64,000 bases of DNA from Limanda limanda (Eukaryota; Chordata; Actinopteri; Pleuronectiformes; Pleuronectidae): contig NW_026870599.1 of NCBI RefSeq assembly GCF_963576545.1, positions 1 through 64,000 of the forward strand, given 5' to 3'. Of the stretch, positions 36,256-49,400 are shown piece by piece (position 1 is the stretch's first letter; each line of letters opens with the position of its first letter). The notes under the pieces are model-generated. The model ran no database searches, was not told the DNA's origin, and saw nothing but the letters and a program-made list of their open reading frames with translations. The position numbers and the translations under genes were made by a program.

Positions 36256-39200
36256 GATCGATTGGTACCATCCCCGAGCTTGTACGACCTTCGGAAGAGG
36301 TCGACCGACGAAATTCCCCCAAATCTGAGGAGATATTCTTGAATAACTTTTTTTGTGAAGGTCGGAGAGACTTGCAAGTAGGCTCTACCCCCACTAAATG
36401 GGGTAGCGCGCATCGATCGGTACCATCCTTGAGCTTCTCCGACTTTCGGAAGGGTTAGGGTTAGGGTTAGGGATGAAAGCACATAGGAGAAAGAGATATT
36501 CTTGAATAACTTTTTTTGTGAAGGTCGGAGAGACTTGCAAGTAGGCTCTACCCCCACTAAATGGGGTAGCGCGCATCGATCGGTACCATCCTTGCGCTTC
36601 TCCGACTTTCGGAAGGGTTAGGGTTAGGGTTAGGGATGAAAGCACATAGGAGAAAGAGATATTCTTGAATAACTTTTTTTGTGAAGGTCGGAGAGACTTG
36701 CAAGTAGGCTCTACCCCCACTAAATGGGGTAGCGCGCATCGATCGGTACCATCTTTGAGCTTCTCCGACTTTCGGAAGGGTTAGGGTTAGGGTTAGGGAT
36801 GAAAGCACATAGGAGAAAGAGATATTCTTGAATAACTTTTTTTGTGAAGGTCGGAGAGACTTGGAAAGTGGTTGCATCTGGACTAATTTGGGTCCTGCGG
36901 ATCGATTGGTACCATCCCCGAGCTTGTACGACCTTCGGAAGAGGTCGACCGACGAAATTCCCCCAAATCTGAGGAGATATTCTTGAATAACTTTTTTTGT
37001 GAAGGTCGGAGAGACTTGCAAGTAGGCTCTACCCCCACTAAATGGGGTAGCGCGCATCGATCGGTACCATCTTTGAGCTTCTCCGACTTTCGGAAGGGTT
37101 AGGGTTAGGGTTAGGGATGAAAGCACATAGGAGAAAGAGATATTCTTGAATAACTTTTTTTGTGAAGGTCGGAGAGACTTGCAAGTAGGCTCTACCCCCA
37201 CTAAATGGGGTAGCGCACATCGATCGGTACCATCCTTGAGCTTCTCCGACTTTCGGAAGGGTTAGGGTTAGGGTTAGGGATGAAAGCACATAGGAGAAAG
37301 AGATATTCTTGAATAACTTTTTTTGTGAAGGTCGGAGAGACTTGCAAGTAGGCTCTACCCCCACTAAATGGGGTAGCGCACATCGATCGGTACCATCCTT
37401 GAGCTTCTCCGACTTTCGGAAGGGTTAGGGTTAGGGTTAGGGATGAAAGCACATAGGAGAAAGAGATATTCTTGAATAACTTTTTTTGTGAAGGTCGGAG
37501 AGACTTGGAAAGTGGTTGCATCTGGACTAATTTGGGTCCTGCGGATCGATTGGTACCATCCCCGAGCTTGTACGACCTTCGGAAGAGGTCGACCGACGAA
37601 ATTCCCCCAAATCTGAGGAGATATTCTTGAATAACTTTTTTTGTGAAGGTCGGAGAGACTTGCAAGTAGGCTCTACCCCCACTAAATGGGGTAGCGCGCA
37701 TCGATCGGTACCATCCTTGAGCTTCTCCGACTTTCGGAAGGGTTAGGGTTAGGGTTAGGGATGAAAGCACATAGGAGAAAGAGATATTCTTGAATAACTT
37801 TTTTTGTGAAGGTCGGAGAGACTTGCAAGTAGGCTCTACCCCCACTAAATGGGGTAGCGCGCATCGATCGGTACCATCCTTGAGCTTCTCCGACTTTCGG
37901 AAGGGTTAGGGTTAGGGTTAGGGATGAAAGCACATAGGAGAAAGAGATATTCTTGAATAACTTTTTTTGTGAAGGTCGGAGAGACTTGGAAAGTGGTTGC
38001 ATCTGGACTAATTTGGGTCCTGCAGATCGATTGGTACCATCCCCGAGCTTGTACGACCTTCGGAAGAGGTCGACCGACGAAATTCCCCCAAATCTGAGGA
38101 GATATTCTTGAATAACTTTTTTTGTGAAGGTCGGAGAGACTTGCAAGTAGGCTCTACCCCCACTAAATGGGGTAGCGCGCATCGATCGGTACCATCCTTG
38201 AGCTTCTCCGACTTTCGGAAGGGTTAGGGTTAGGGTTAGGGATGAAAGCACATAGGAGAAAGAGATATTCTTGAATAACTTTTTTTGTGAAGGTCGGAGA
38301 GACTTGCAAGTAGGCTCTACCCCCACTAAATGGGGTAGCGCGCATCGATCGGTACCATCTTTGAGCTTCTCCGACTTTCGGAAGGGTTAGGGTTAGGGTT
38401 AGGGATGAAAGCACATAGGAGAAAGAGATATTCTTGAATAACTTTTTTTGTGAAGGTCGGAGAGACTTGCAAGTAGGCTCTACCCCCACTAAATGGGGTA
38501 GCGCGCATCGATCGGTACCATCCTTGAGCTTCTCCGACTTTCGGAAGGGTTAGGGTTAGGGTTAGGGATGAAAGCACATAGGAGAAAGAGATATTCTTGA
38601 ATAACTTTTTTTGTGAAGGTCGGAGAGACTTGCAAGTAGGCTCTACCCCCACTAAATGGGGTAGCGCGCATCGATCGGTACCATCCTTGAGCTTCTCCGA
38701 CTTTCGGAAGGGTTAGGGTTAGGGTTAGGGATGAAAGCACATAGGAGAAAGAGATATTCTTGAATAACTTTTTTTGTGAAGGTCGGAGAGACTTGCAAGT
38801 AGGCTCTACCCCCACTAAATGGGGTAGCGCGCATCGATCGGTACCATCCTTGAGCTTCTCCGACTTTCGGAAGGGTTAGGGTTAGGGTTAGGGATGAAAG
38901 CACATAGGAGAAAGAGATATTCTTGAATAACTTTTTTTGTGAAGGTCGGAGAGACTTGCAAGTAGGCTCTACCCCCACTAAATGGGGTAGCGCGCATCGA
39001 TCGGTACCATCTTTGAGCTTCTCCGACTTTTGGAAGGGTTAGGGTTAGGGTTAGGGATGAAAGCACATAGGAGAAAGAGATATTCTTGAATAACTTTTTT
39101 TGTGAAGGTCGGAGAGACTTGGAAAGTGGTTGCATCTGGACTAATTTGGGTCCTGCGGATCGATTGGTACCATCCCCGAGCTTGTACGACCTTCGGAAGA

Positions 39201-42200
39201 GGTCGACCGACGAAATTCCCCCAAATCTGAGGAGATATTCTTGAATAACTTTTTTTGTGAAGGTCGGAGAGACTTGCAAGTAGGCTCTACCCCCACTAAA
39301 TGGGGTAGCGCGCATCGATCGGTACCATCCTTGAGCTTCTCCGACTTTCGGAAGGGTTAGGGTTAGGGTTAGGGATGAAAGCACATAGGAGAAAGAGATA
39401 TTCTTGAATAACTTTTTTTGTGAAGGTCGGAGAGACTTGCAAGTAGGCTCTACCCCCACTAAATGGGGTAACGCGCATCGATCGGTACCATCCTTGAGCT
39501 TCTCCGACTTTTGGAAGGGTTAGGGTTAGGGTTAGGGATGAAAGCACATAGGAGAAAGAGATATTCTTGAATAACTTTTTTTGTGAAGGTCGGAGAGACT
39601 TGCAAGTAGGCTCTACCCCCACTAAATGGGGTAGCGCACATCGATCGGTACCATCCTTGAGCTTCTCCGACTTTTGGAAGGGTTAGGGTTAGGGTTAGGG
39701 ATGAAAGCACATAGGAGAAAGAGATATTCTTGAATAACTTTTTTTGTGAAGGTCGGAGAGACTTGCAAGTAGGCTCTACCCCCACTAAATGGGGTAGCGC
39801 ACATCGATCGGTACCATCCTTGAGCTTCTCCGACTTTCGGAAGGGTTAGGGTTAGGGTTAGGGATGAAAGCACATAGGAGAAAGAGATATTCTTGAATAA
39901 CTTTTTTTGTGAAGGTCGGAGAGACTTGCAAGTAGGCTCTACCCCCACTAAATGGGGTAGCGCACATCGATCGGTACCATCCTTGAGCTTCTCCGACTTT
40001 CGGAAGGGTTAGGGTTAGGGTTAGGGATGAAAGCACATAGGAGAAAGAGATATTCTTGAATAACTTTTTTTGTGAAGGTCGGAGAGACTTGGAAAGTGGT
40101 TGCATCTGGACTAATTTGGGTCCTGCGGATCGATTGGTACCATCCCCGAGCTTGTACGACCTTCGGAAGAGGTCGACCGACGAAATTCCCCCAAATCTGA
40201 GGAGATATTCTTGAATAACTTTTTTTGTGAAGGTCGGAGAGACTTGCAAGTAGGCTCTACCCCCACTAAATGGGGTAGCGCGCATCGATCGGTACCATCC
40301 TTGAGCTTCTCCGACTTTCGGAAGGGTTAGGGTTAGGGTTAGGGATGAAAGCACATAGGAGAAAGAGATATTCTTGAATAACTTTTTTTGTGAAGGTCGG
40401 AGAGACTTGCAAGTAGGCTCTACCCCCACTAAATGGGGTAGCGCGCATCGATCGGTACCATCCTTGAGCTTCTCCGACTTTCGGAAGGGTTAGGGTTAGG
40501 GTTAGGGATGAAAGCACATAGGAGAAAGAGATATTCTTGAATAACTTTTTTTGTGAAGGTCGGAGAGACTTGGAAAGTGGTTGCATCTGGACTAATTTGG
40601 GTCCTGCAGATCGATTGGTACCATCCCCGAGCTTGTACGACCTTCGGAAGAGGTCGACCGACGAAATTCCCCCAAATCTGAGGAGATATTCTTGAATAAC
40701 TTTTTTTGTGAAGGTCGGAGAGACTTGCAAGTAGGCTCTACCCCCACTAAATGGGGTAGCGCGCATCGATCGGTACCATCCTTGAGCTTCTCCGACTTTC
40801 GGAAGGGTTAGGGTTAGGGTTAGGGATGAAAGCACATAGGAGAAAGAGATATTCTTGAATAACTTTTTTTGTGAAGGTCGGAGAGACTTGCAAGTAGGCT
40901 CTACCCCCACTAAATGGGGTAGCGCGCATCGATCGGTACCATCTTTGAGCTTCTCCGACTTTCGGAAGGGTTAGGGTTAGGGTTAGGGATGAAAGCACAT
41001 AGGAGAAAGAGATATTCTTGAATAACTTTTTTTGTGAAGGTCGGAGAGACTTGCAAGTAGGCTCTACCCCCACTAAATGGGGTAGCGCGCATCGATCGGT
41101 ACCATCCTTGAGCTTCTCCGACTTTCGGAAGGGTTAGGGTTAGGGTTAGGGATGAAAGCACATAGGAGAAAGAGATATTCTTGAATAACTTTTTTTGTGA
41201 AGGTCGGAGAGACTTGAAAAGTGGTTGCATCTGGACTAATTTGGGTCCTGCGGATCGATTGGTACCATCCCCGAGCTTGTACGACCTTCGGAAGAGGTCG
41301 ACCGACGAAATTCCCCCAAATCTGAGGAGATATTCTTGAATAACTTTTTTTGTGAAGGTCGGAGAGACTTGCAAGTAGGCTCTACCCCCACTAAATGGGG
41401 TAGCGCGCATCGATCGGTACCATCCTTGAGCTTCTCCGACTTTCGGAAGGGTTAGGGTTAGGGTTAGGGATGAAAGCACATAGGAGAAAGAGATATTCTT
41501 GAATAACTTTTTTTGTGAAGGTCGGAGAGACTTGCAAGTAGGCTCTACCCCCACTAAATGGGGTAGCGCGCATCGATCGGTACCATCCTTGAGCTTCTCC
41601 GACTTTCGGAAGGGTTAGGGTTAGGGTTAGGGATGAAAGCACATAGGAGAAAGAGATATTCTTGAATAACTTTTTTTGTGAAGGTCGGAGAGACTTGCAA
41701 GTAGGCTCTACCCCCACTAAATGGGGTAGCGCGCATCGATCGGTACCATCTTTGAGCTTCTCCGACTTTTGGAAGGGTTAGGGTTAGGGTTAGGGATGAA
41801 AGCACATAGGAGAAAGAGATATTCTTGAATAACTTTTTTTGTGAAGGTCGGAGAGACTTGGAAAGTGGTTGCATCTGGACTAATTTGGGTCCTGCGGATC
41901 GATTGGTACCATCCCCGAGCTTGTACGACCTTCGGAAGAGGTCGACCGACGAAATTCCCCCAAATCTGAGGAGATATTCTTGAATAACTTTTTTTGTGAA
42001 GGTCGGAGAGACTTGCAAGTAGGCTCTACCCCCACTAAATGGGGTAGCGCGCATCGATCGGTACCATCCTTGAGCTTCTCCGACTTTCGGAAGGGTTAGG
42101 GTTAGGGTTAGGGATGAAAGCACATAGGAGAAAGAGATATTCTTGAATAACTTTTTTTGTGAAGGTCGGAGAGACTTGCAAGTAGGCTCTACCCCCACTA

Positions 42201-45200
42201 AATGGGGTAACGCGCATCGATCGGTACCATCCTTGAGCTTCTCCGACTTTTGGAAGGGTTAGGGTTAGGGTTAGGGATGAAAGCACATAGGAGAAAGAGA
42301 TATTCTTGAATAACTTTTTTTGTGAAGGTCGGAGAGACTTGCAAGTAGGCTCTACCCCCCCTAAATTGGGTAGCGCGCATCGATCGGTACCATCCTTGAG
42401 CTTCTCCGACTTTCGGAAGGGTTAGGGTTAGGGTTAGGGATGAAAGCACATAGGAGAAAGAGATATTCTTGAATAACTTTTTTTGTGAAGGTCGGAGAGA
42501 CTTGCAAGTAGGCTCTACCCCCACTAAATGGGGTAGCGCGCATCGATCGGTACCATCCTTGAGCTTCTCCGACTTTCGGAAGGGTTAGGGTTAGGGTTAG
42601 GGATGAAAGCACATAGGAGAAAGAGATATTCTTGAATAACTTTTTTTGTGAAGGTCGGAGAGACTTGCAAGTAGGCTCTACCCCCACTAAATGGGGTAGC
42701 GCGCATCGATCGGTACCATCCTTGAGCTTCTCCGACTTTCGGAAGGGTTAGGGTTAGGGTTAGGGATGAAAGCACATAGGAGAAAGAGATATTCTTGAAT
42801 AACTTTTTTTGTGAAGGTCGGAGAGACTTGAAAAGTGGTTGCATCTGGACTAATTTGGGTCCTGCGGATCGATTGGTACCATCCCCGAGCTTGTACGACC
42901 TTCGGAAGAGGTCGACCGACGAAATTCCCCCAAATCTGAGGAGATATTCTTGAATAACTTTTTTTGTGAAGGTCGGAGAGACTTGCAAGTAGGCTCTACC
43001 CCCACTAAATGGGGTAGCGCGCATCGATCGGTACCATCCTTGAGCTTCTCCGACTTTCGGAAGGGTTAGGGTTAGGGTTAGGGATGAAAGCACATAGGAG
43101 AAAGAGATATTCTTGAATAACTTTTTTTGTGAAGGTCGGAGAGACTTGCAAGTAGGCTCTACCCCCACTAAATGGGGTAGCGCGCATCGATCGGTACCAT
43201 CCTTGCGCTTCTCCGACTTTCGGAAGGGTTAGGGTTAGGGTTAGGGATGAAAGCACATAGGAGAAAGAGATATTCTTGAATAACTTTTTTTGTGAAGGTC
43301 GGAGAGACTTGCAAGTAGGCTCTACCCCCACTAAATGGGGTAGCGCGCATCGATCGGTACCATCTTTGAGCTTCTCCGACTTTTGGAAGGGTTAGGGTTA
43401 GGGTTAGGGATGAAAGCACATAGGAGAAAGAGATATTCTTGAATAACTTTTTTTGTGAAGGTCGGAGAGACTTGGAAAGTGGTTGCATCTGGACTAATTT
43501 GGGTCCTGCGGATCGATTGGTACCATCCCCGAGCTTGTACGACCTTCGGAAGAGGTCGACCGACGAAATTCCCCCAAATCTGAGGAGATATTCTTGAATA
43601 ACTTTTTTTGTGAAGGTCGGAGAGACTTGCAAGTAGGCTCTACCCCCACTAAATGGGGTAGCGCGCATCGATCGGTACCATCCTTGAGCTTCTCCGACTT
43701 TCGGAAGGGTTAGGGTTAGGGTTAGGGATGAAAGCACATAGGAGAAAGAGATATTCTTGAATAACTTTTTTTGTGAAGGTCGGAGAGACTTGCAAGTAGG
43801 CTCTACCCCCACTAAATGGGGTAGCGCACATCGATCGGTACCATCCTTGAGCTTCTCCGACTTTCGGAAGGGTTAGGGTTAGGGTTAGGGATGAAAGCAC
43901 ATAGGAGAAAGAGATATTCTTGAATAACTTTTTTTGTGAAGGTCGGAGAGACTTGCAAGTAGGCTCTACCCCCACTAAATGGGGTAGCGCACATCGATCG
44001 GTACCATCCTTGAGCTTCTCCGACTTTCGGAAGGGTTAGGGTTAGGGTTAGGGATGAAAGCACATAGGAGAAAGAGATATTCTTGAATAACTTTTTTTGT
44101 GAAGGTCGGAGAGACTTGGAAAGTGGTTGCATCTGGACTAATTTGGGTCCTGCGGATCGATTGGTACCATCCCCGAGCTTGTACGACCTTCGGAAGAGGT
44201 CGACCGACGAAATTCCCCCAAATCTGAGGAGATATTCTTGAATAACTTTTTTTGTGAAGGTCGGAGAGACTTGCAAGTAGGCTCTACCCCCACTAAATGG
44301 GGTAGCGCGCATCGATCGGTACCATCCTTGAGCTTCTCCGACTTTCGGAAGGGTTAGGGTTAGGGTTAGGGATGAAAGCACATAGGAGAAAGAGATATTC
44401 TTGAATAACTTTTTTTGTGAAGGTCGGAGAGACTTGCAAGTAGGCTCTACCCCCACTAAATGGGGTAGCGCGCATCGATCGGTACCATCCTTGAGCTTCT
44501 CCGACTTTCGGAAGGGTTAGGGTTAGGGTTAGGGATGAAAGCACATAGGAGAAAGAGATATTCTTGAATAACTTTTTTTGTGAAGGTCGGAGAGACTTGG
44601 AAAGTGGTTGCATCTGGACTAATTTGGGTCCTGCAGATCGATTGGTACCATCCCCGAGCTTGTACGACCTTCGGAAGAGGTCGACCGACGAAATTCCCCC
44701 AAATCTGAGGAGATATTCTTGAATAACTTTTTTTGTGAAGGTCGGAGAGACTTGCAAGTAGGCTCTACCCCCACTAAATGGGGTAGCGCGCATCGATCGG
44801 TACCATCCTTGAGCTTCTCCGACTTTCGGAAGGGTTAGGGTTAGGGTTAGGGATGAAAGCACATAGGAGAAAGAGATATTCTTGAATAACTTTTTTTGTG
44901 AAGGTCGGAGAGACTTGCAAGTAGGCTCTACCCCCACTAAATGGGGTAGCGCGCATCGATCGGTACCATCCTTGAGCTTCTCCGACTTTCGGAAGGGTTA
45001 GGGTTAGGGTTAGGGATGAAAGCACATAGGAGAAAGAGATATTCTTGAATAACTTTTTTTGTGAAGGTCGGAGAGACTTGCAAGTAGGCTCTACCCCCAC
45101 TAAATGGGGTAGCGCGCATCGATCGGTACCATCCTTGAGCTTCTCCGACTTTCGGAAGGGTTAGGGTTAGGGTTAGGGATGAAAGCACATAGGAGAAAGA

Positions 45201-46404
45201 GATATTCTTGAATAACTTTTTTTGTGAAGGTCGGAGAGACTTGAAAAGTGGTTGCATCTGGACTAATTTGGGTCCTGCGGATCGATTGGTACCATCCCCG
45301 AGCTTGTACGACCTTCGGAAGAGGTCGACCGACGAAATTCCCCCAAATCTGAGGAGATATTCTTGAATAACTTTTTTTGTGAAGGTCGGAGAGACTTGCA
45401 AGTAGGCTCTACCCCCACTAAATGGGGTAGCGCGCATCGATCGGTACCATCCTTGAGCTTCTCCGACTTTCGGAAGGGTTAGGGTTAGGGTTAGGGATGA
45501 AAGCACATAGGAGAAAGAGATATTCTTGAATAACTTTTTTTGTGAAGGTCGGAGAGACTTGCAAGTAGGCTCTACCCCCACTAAATGGGGTAGCGCGCAT
45601 CGATCGGTACCATCCTTGAGCTTCTCCGACTTTCGGAAGGGTTAGGGTTAGGGTTAGGGATGAAAGCACATAGGAGAAAGAGATATTCTTGAATAACTTT
45701 TTTTGTGAAGGTCGGAGAGACTTGCAAGTAGGCTCTACCCCCACTAAATGGGGTAGCGCGCATCGATCGGTACCATCTTTGAGCTTCTCCGACTTTTGGA
45801 AGGGTTAGGGTTAGGGTTAGGGATGAAAGCACATAGGAGAAAGAGATATTCTTGAATAACTTTTTTTGTGAAGGTCGGAGAGACTTGGAAAGTGGTTGCA
45901 TCTGGACTAATTTGGGTCCTGCGGATCGATTGGTACCATCCCCGAGCTTGTACGACCTTCGGAAGAGGTCGACCGACGAAATTCCCCCAAATCTGAGGAG
46001 ATATTCTTGAATAACTTTTTTTGTGAAGGTCGGAGAGACTTGCAAGTAGGCTCTACCCCCACTAAATGGGGTAGCGCGCATCGATCGGTACCATCCTTGA
46101 GCTTCTCCGACTTTCGGAAGGGTTAGGGTTAGGGTTAGGGATGAAAGCACATAGGAGAAAGAGATATTCTTGAATAACTTTTTTTGTGAAGGTCGGAGAG
46201 ACTTGCAAGTAGGCTCTACCCCCACTAAATGGGGTAGCGCACATCGATCGGTACCATCCTTGAGCTTCTCCGACTTTCGGAAGGGTTAGGGTTAGGGTTA
46301 GGGATGAAAGCACATAGGAGAAAGAGATATTCTTGAATAACTTTTTTTGTGAAGGTCGGAGAGACTTGCAAGTAGGCTCTACCCCCACTAAATGGGGTAG
46401 CGCA
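36256..46404 (+). repeat. Mosaic block of older, overlapping duplications
   Basis: B spacing is irregular (runs of 2, 3, 5 and 6 A). About 36.1-38.6 kb matches 42.7-45.2 kb at an offset of 6,611 bp, sharing a rare CCTTGCGCTT unit near 36594 and 43205 but with at least three mismatches noticed. About 39.9-42.2 kb matches 43.9-46.2 kb at an offset of 4,027 bp. GCGCACATC A units are frequent. No CTAGGG A* unit was seen. The divergence between copies suggests these duplications are older than the flanking HORs. Confidence 0.75.
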
Positions 46405-49400
46405 CATCGATCGGTACCATCCTTGAGCTTCTCCGACTTTCGGAAGGGTTAGGGTTAGGGTTAGGGATGAAAGCACATAGGAGAAAGAGATATTCTTGAA
46501 TAACTTTTTTTGTGAAGGTCGGAGAGACTTGGAAAGTGGTTGCATCTGGACTAATTTGGGTCCTGCGGATCGATTGGTACCATCCCCGAGCTTGTACGAC
46601 CTTCGGAAGAGGTCGACCGACGAAATTCCCCCAAATCTGAGGAGATATTCTTGAATAACTTTTTTTGTGAAGGTCGGAGAGACTTGCAAGTAGGCTCTAC
46701 CCCCACTAAATGGGGTAGCGCGCATCGATCGGTACCATCCTTGAGCTTCTCCGACTTTCGGAAGGGTTAGGGTTAGGGTTAGGGATGAAAGCACATAGGA
46801 GAAAGAGATATTCTTGAATAACTTTTTTTGTGAAGGTCGGAGAGACTTGCAAGTAGGCTCTACCCCCACTAAATGGGGTAGCGCGCATCGATCGGTACCA
46901 TCCTTGAGCTTCTCCGACTTTCGGAAGGGTTAGGGTTAGGGTTAGGGATGAAAGCACATAGGAGAAAGAGATATTCTTGAATAACTTTTTTTGTGAAGGT
47001 CGGAGAGACTTGGAAAGTGGTTGCATCTGGACTAATTTGGGTCCTGCAGATCGATTGGTACCATCCCCGAGCTTGTACGACCTTCGGAAGAGGTCGACCG
47101 ACGAAATTCCCCCAAATCTGAGGAGATATTCTTGAATAACTTTTTTTGTGAAGGTCGGAGAGACTTGCAAGTAGGCTCTACCCCCACTAAATGGGGTAGC
47201 GCGCATCGATCGGTACCATCCTTGAGCTTCTCCGACTTTCGGAAGGGTTAGGGTTAGGGTTAGGGATGAAAGCACATAGGAGAAAGAGATATTCTTGAAT
47301 AACGTTTTTTGTGAAGGTCGGAGAGACTTGCAAGTAGGCTCTACCCCCACTAAATGGGGTAGCGCGCATCGATCGGTACCATCCTTGAGCTTCTCCGACT
47401 TTCGGAAGGGTTAGGGTTAGGGTTAGGGATGAAAGCACATAGGAGAAAGAGATATTCTTGAATAACTTTTTTTGTGAAGGTCGGAGAGACTTGGAAAGTG
47501 GTTGCATCTGGACTAATTTGGGTCCTGCGGATCGATTGGTACCATCCCCGAGCTTGTACGACCTTCGGAAGAGGTCGACCGACGAAATTCCCCCAAATCT
47601 GAGGAGATATTCTTGAATAACTTTTTTTGTGAAGGTCGGAGAGACTTGCAAGTAGGCTCTACCCCCACTAAATGGGGTAGCGCGCATCGATCGGTACCAT
47701 CCTTGAGCTTTTCCGACTTTCGTAAGGGTTAGGGTTAGGGCTAGGGATGAAAGCACATAGGAGAAAGAGATATTCTTGAATAACTTTTTTTGTGAAGGTC
47801 GGAGAGACTTGCAAGTAGGCTCTACCCCCACTAAATGGGGTAGCGCGCATCGATCGGTACCATCCTTGAGCTTCTCCGACTTTCGGAAGGGTTAGGGTTA
47901 GGGTTAGGGATGAAAGCACATAGGAGAAAGAGATATTCTTGAATAACTTTTTTTGTGAAGGTCGGAGAGACTTGGAAAGTGGTTGCATCTGGACTAATTT
48001 GGGTCCTGCGGATCGATTGGTACCATCCCCGAGCTTGTAAGACCTTCGGAAGAGGTCGACCGACGAAATTCCCCCAAATCTGAGGAGATATTCTTGAATA
48101 ACTTTTTTTGTGAAGGTCGGAGAGACTTGCAAGTAGGCTCTACCCCCACTAAATGGGGTATCGCGCATCGATCGGTACCATCCTTGAGCTTTTCCGACTT
48201 TCGTAAGGGTTAGGGTTAGGGCTAGGGATGAAAGCACATAGGAGAAAGAGATATTCTTGAATAACTTTTTTTGTGAAGGTCGGAGAGACTTGCAAGTAGG
48301 CTCTACCCCCACTAAATGGGGTAGCGCACATCGATCGGTACCATCCTTGAGCTTCTCCGACTTTCGGAAGGGTTAGGGTTAGGGTTAGGGATGAAAGCAC
48401 ATAGGAGAAAGAGATATTCTTGAATAACTTTTTTTGTGAAGGTCGGAGAGACTTGGAAAGTGGTTGCATCTGGACTAATTTGGGTCCTGCGGATCGATTG
48501 GTACCATCCCCGAGCTTGTACGACCTTCGGAAGAGGTCGACCGACGAAATTCCCCCAAATCTGAGGAGATATTCTTGAATAACTTTTTTTGTGAAGGTCG
48601 GAGAGACTTGCAAGTAGGCTCTACCCCCACTAAATGAGGTAGCGCGCATCGATCGGTACCATCTTTGAGCTTTTCCGACTTTCGTAAGGGTTAGGGTTAG
48701 GGCTAGGGATGAAAGCACATAGGAGAAAGAGATATTCTTGAATAACTTTTTTTGTGAAGGTCGGAGAGACTTGCAAGTAGGCTCTACCCCCACTAAATGG
48801 GGTAGCGCGCATCGATCGGTACCATCCTTGAGCTTCTCCGACTTTCGGAAGGGTTAGGGTTAGGGTTAGGGATGAAAGCACATAGGAGAAAGAGATATTC
48901 TTGAATAACTTTTTTTGTGAAGGTCGGAGAGACTTGGAAAGTGGTTGCATCTGGACTAATTTGGGTCCTGCGGATCGATTGGTACCATCCCCGAGCTTGT
49001 ACGACCTTCGGAAGAGGTCGACCGACGAAATTCCCCCAAATCTGAGGAGATATTCTTGAATAACTTTTTTTGTGAAGGTCGGAGAGACTTGCAAGTAGGC
49101 TCTACCCCCACTAAATGGGGTAGCGCGCATCGATCGGTACCATCCTTGAGCTTCTCCGACTTTCGGAAGGGTTAGGGTTAGGGTTAGGGATGAAAGCACA
49201 TAGGAGAAAGAGATATTCTTGAATAACTTTTTTTGTGAAGGTCGGAGAGACTTGCAAGTAGGCTCTACCCCCACTAAATGGGGTAGCGCGCATCGATCGG
49301 TACCATCCTTGAGCTTCTCCGACTTTCGGAAGGGTTAGGGTTAGGGTTAGGGATGAAAGCACATAGGAGAAAGAGATATTCTTGAATAACTTTTTTTGTG

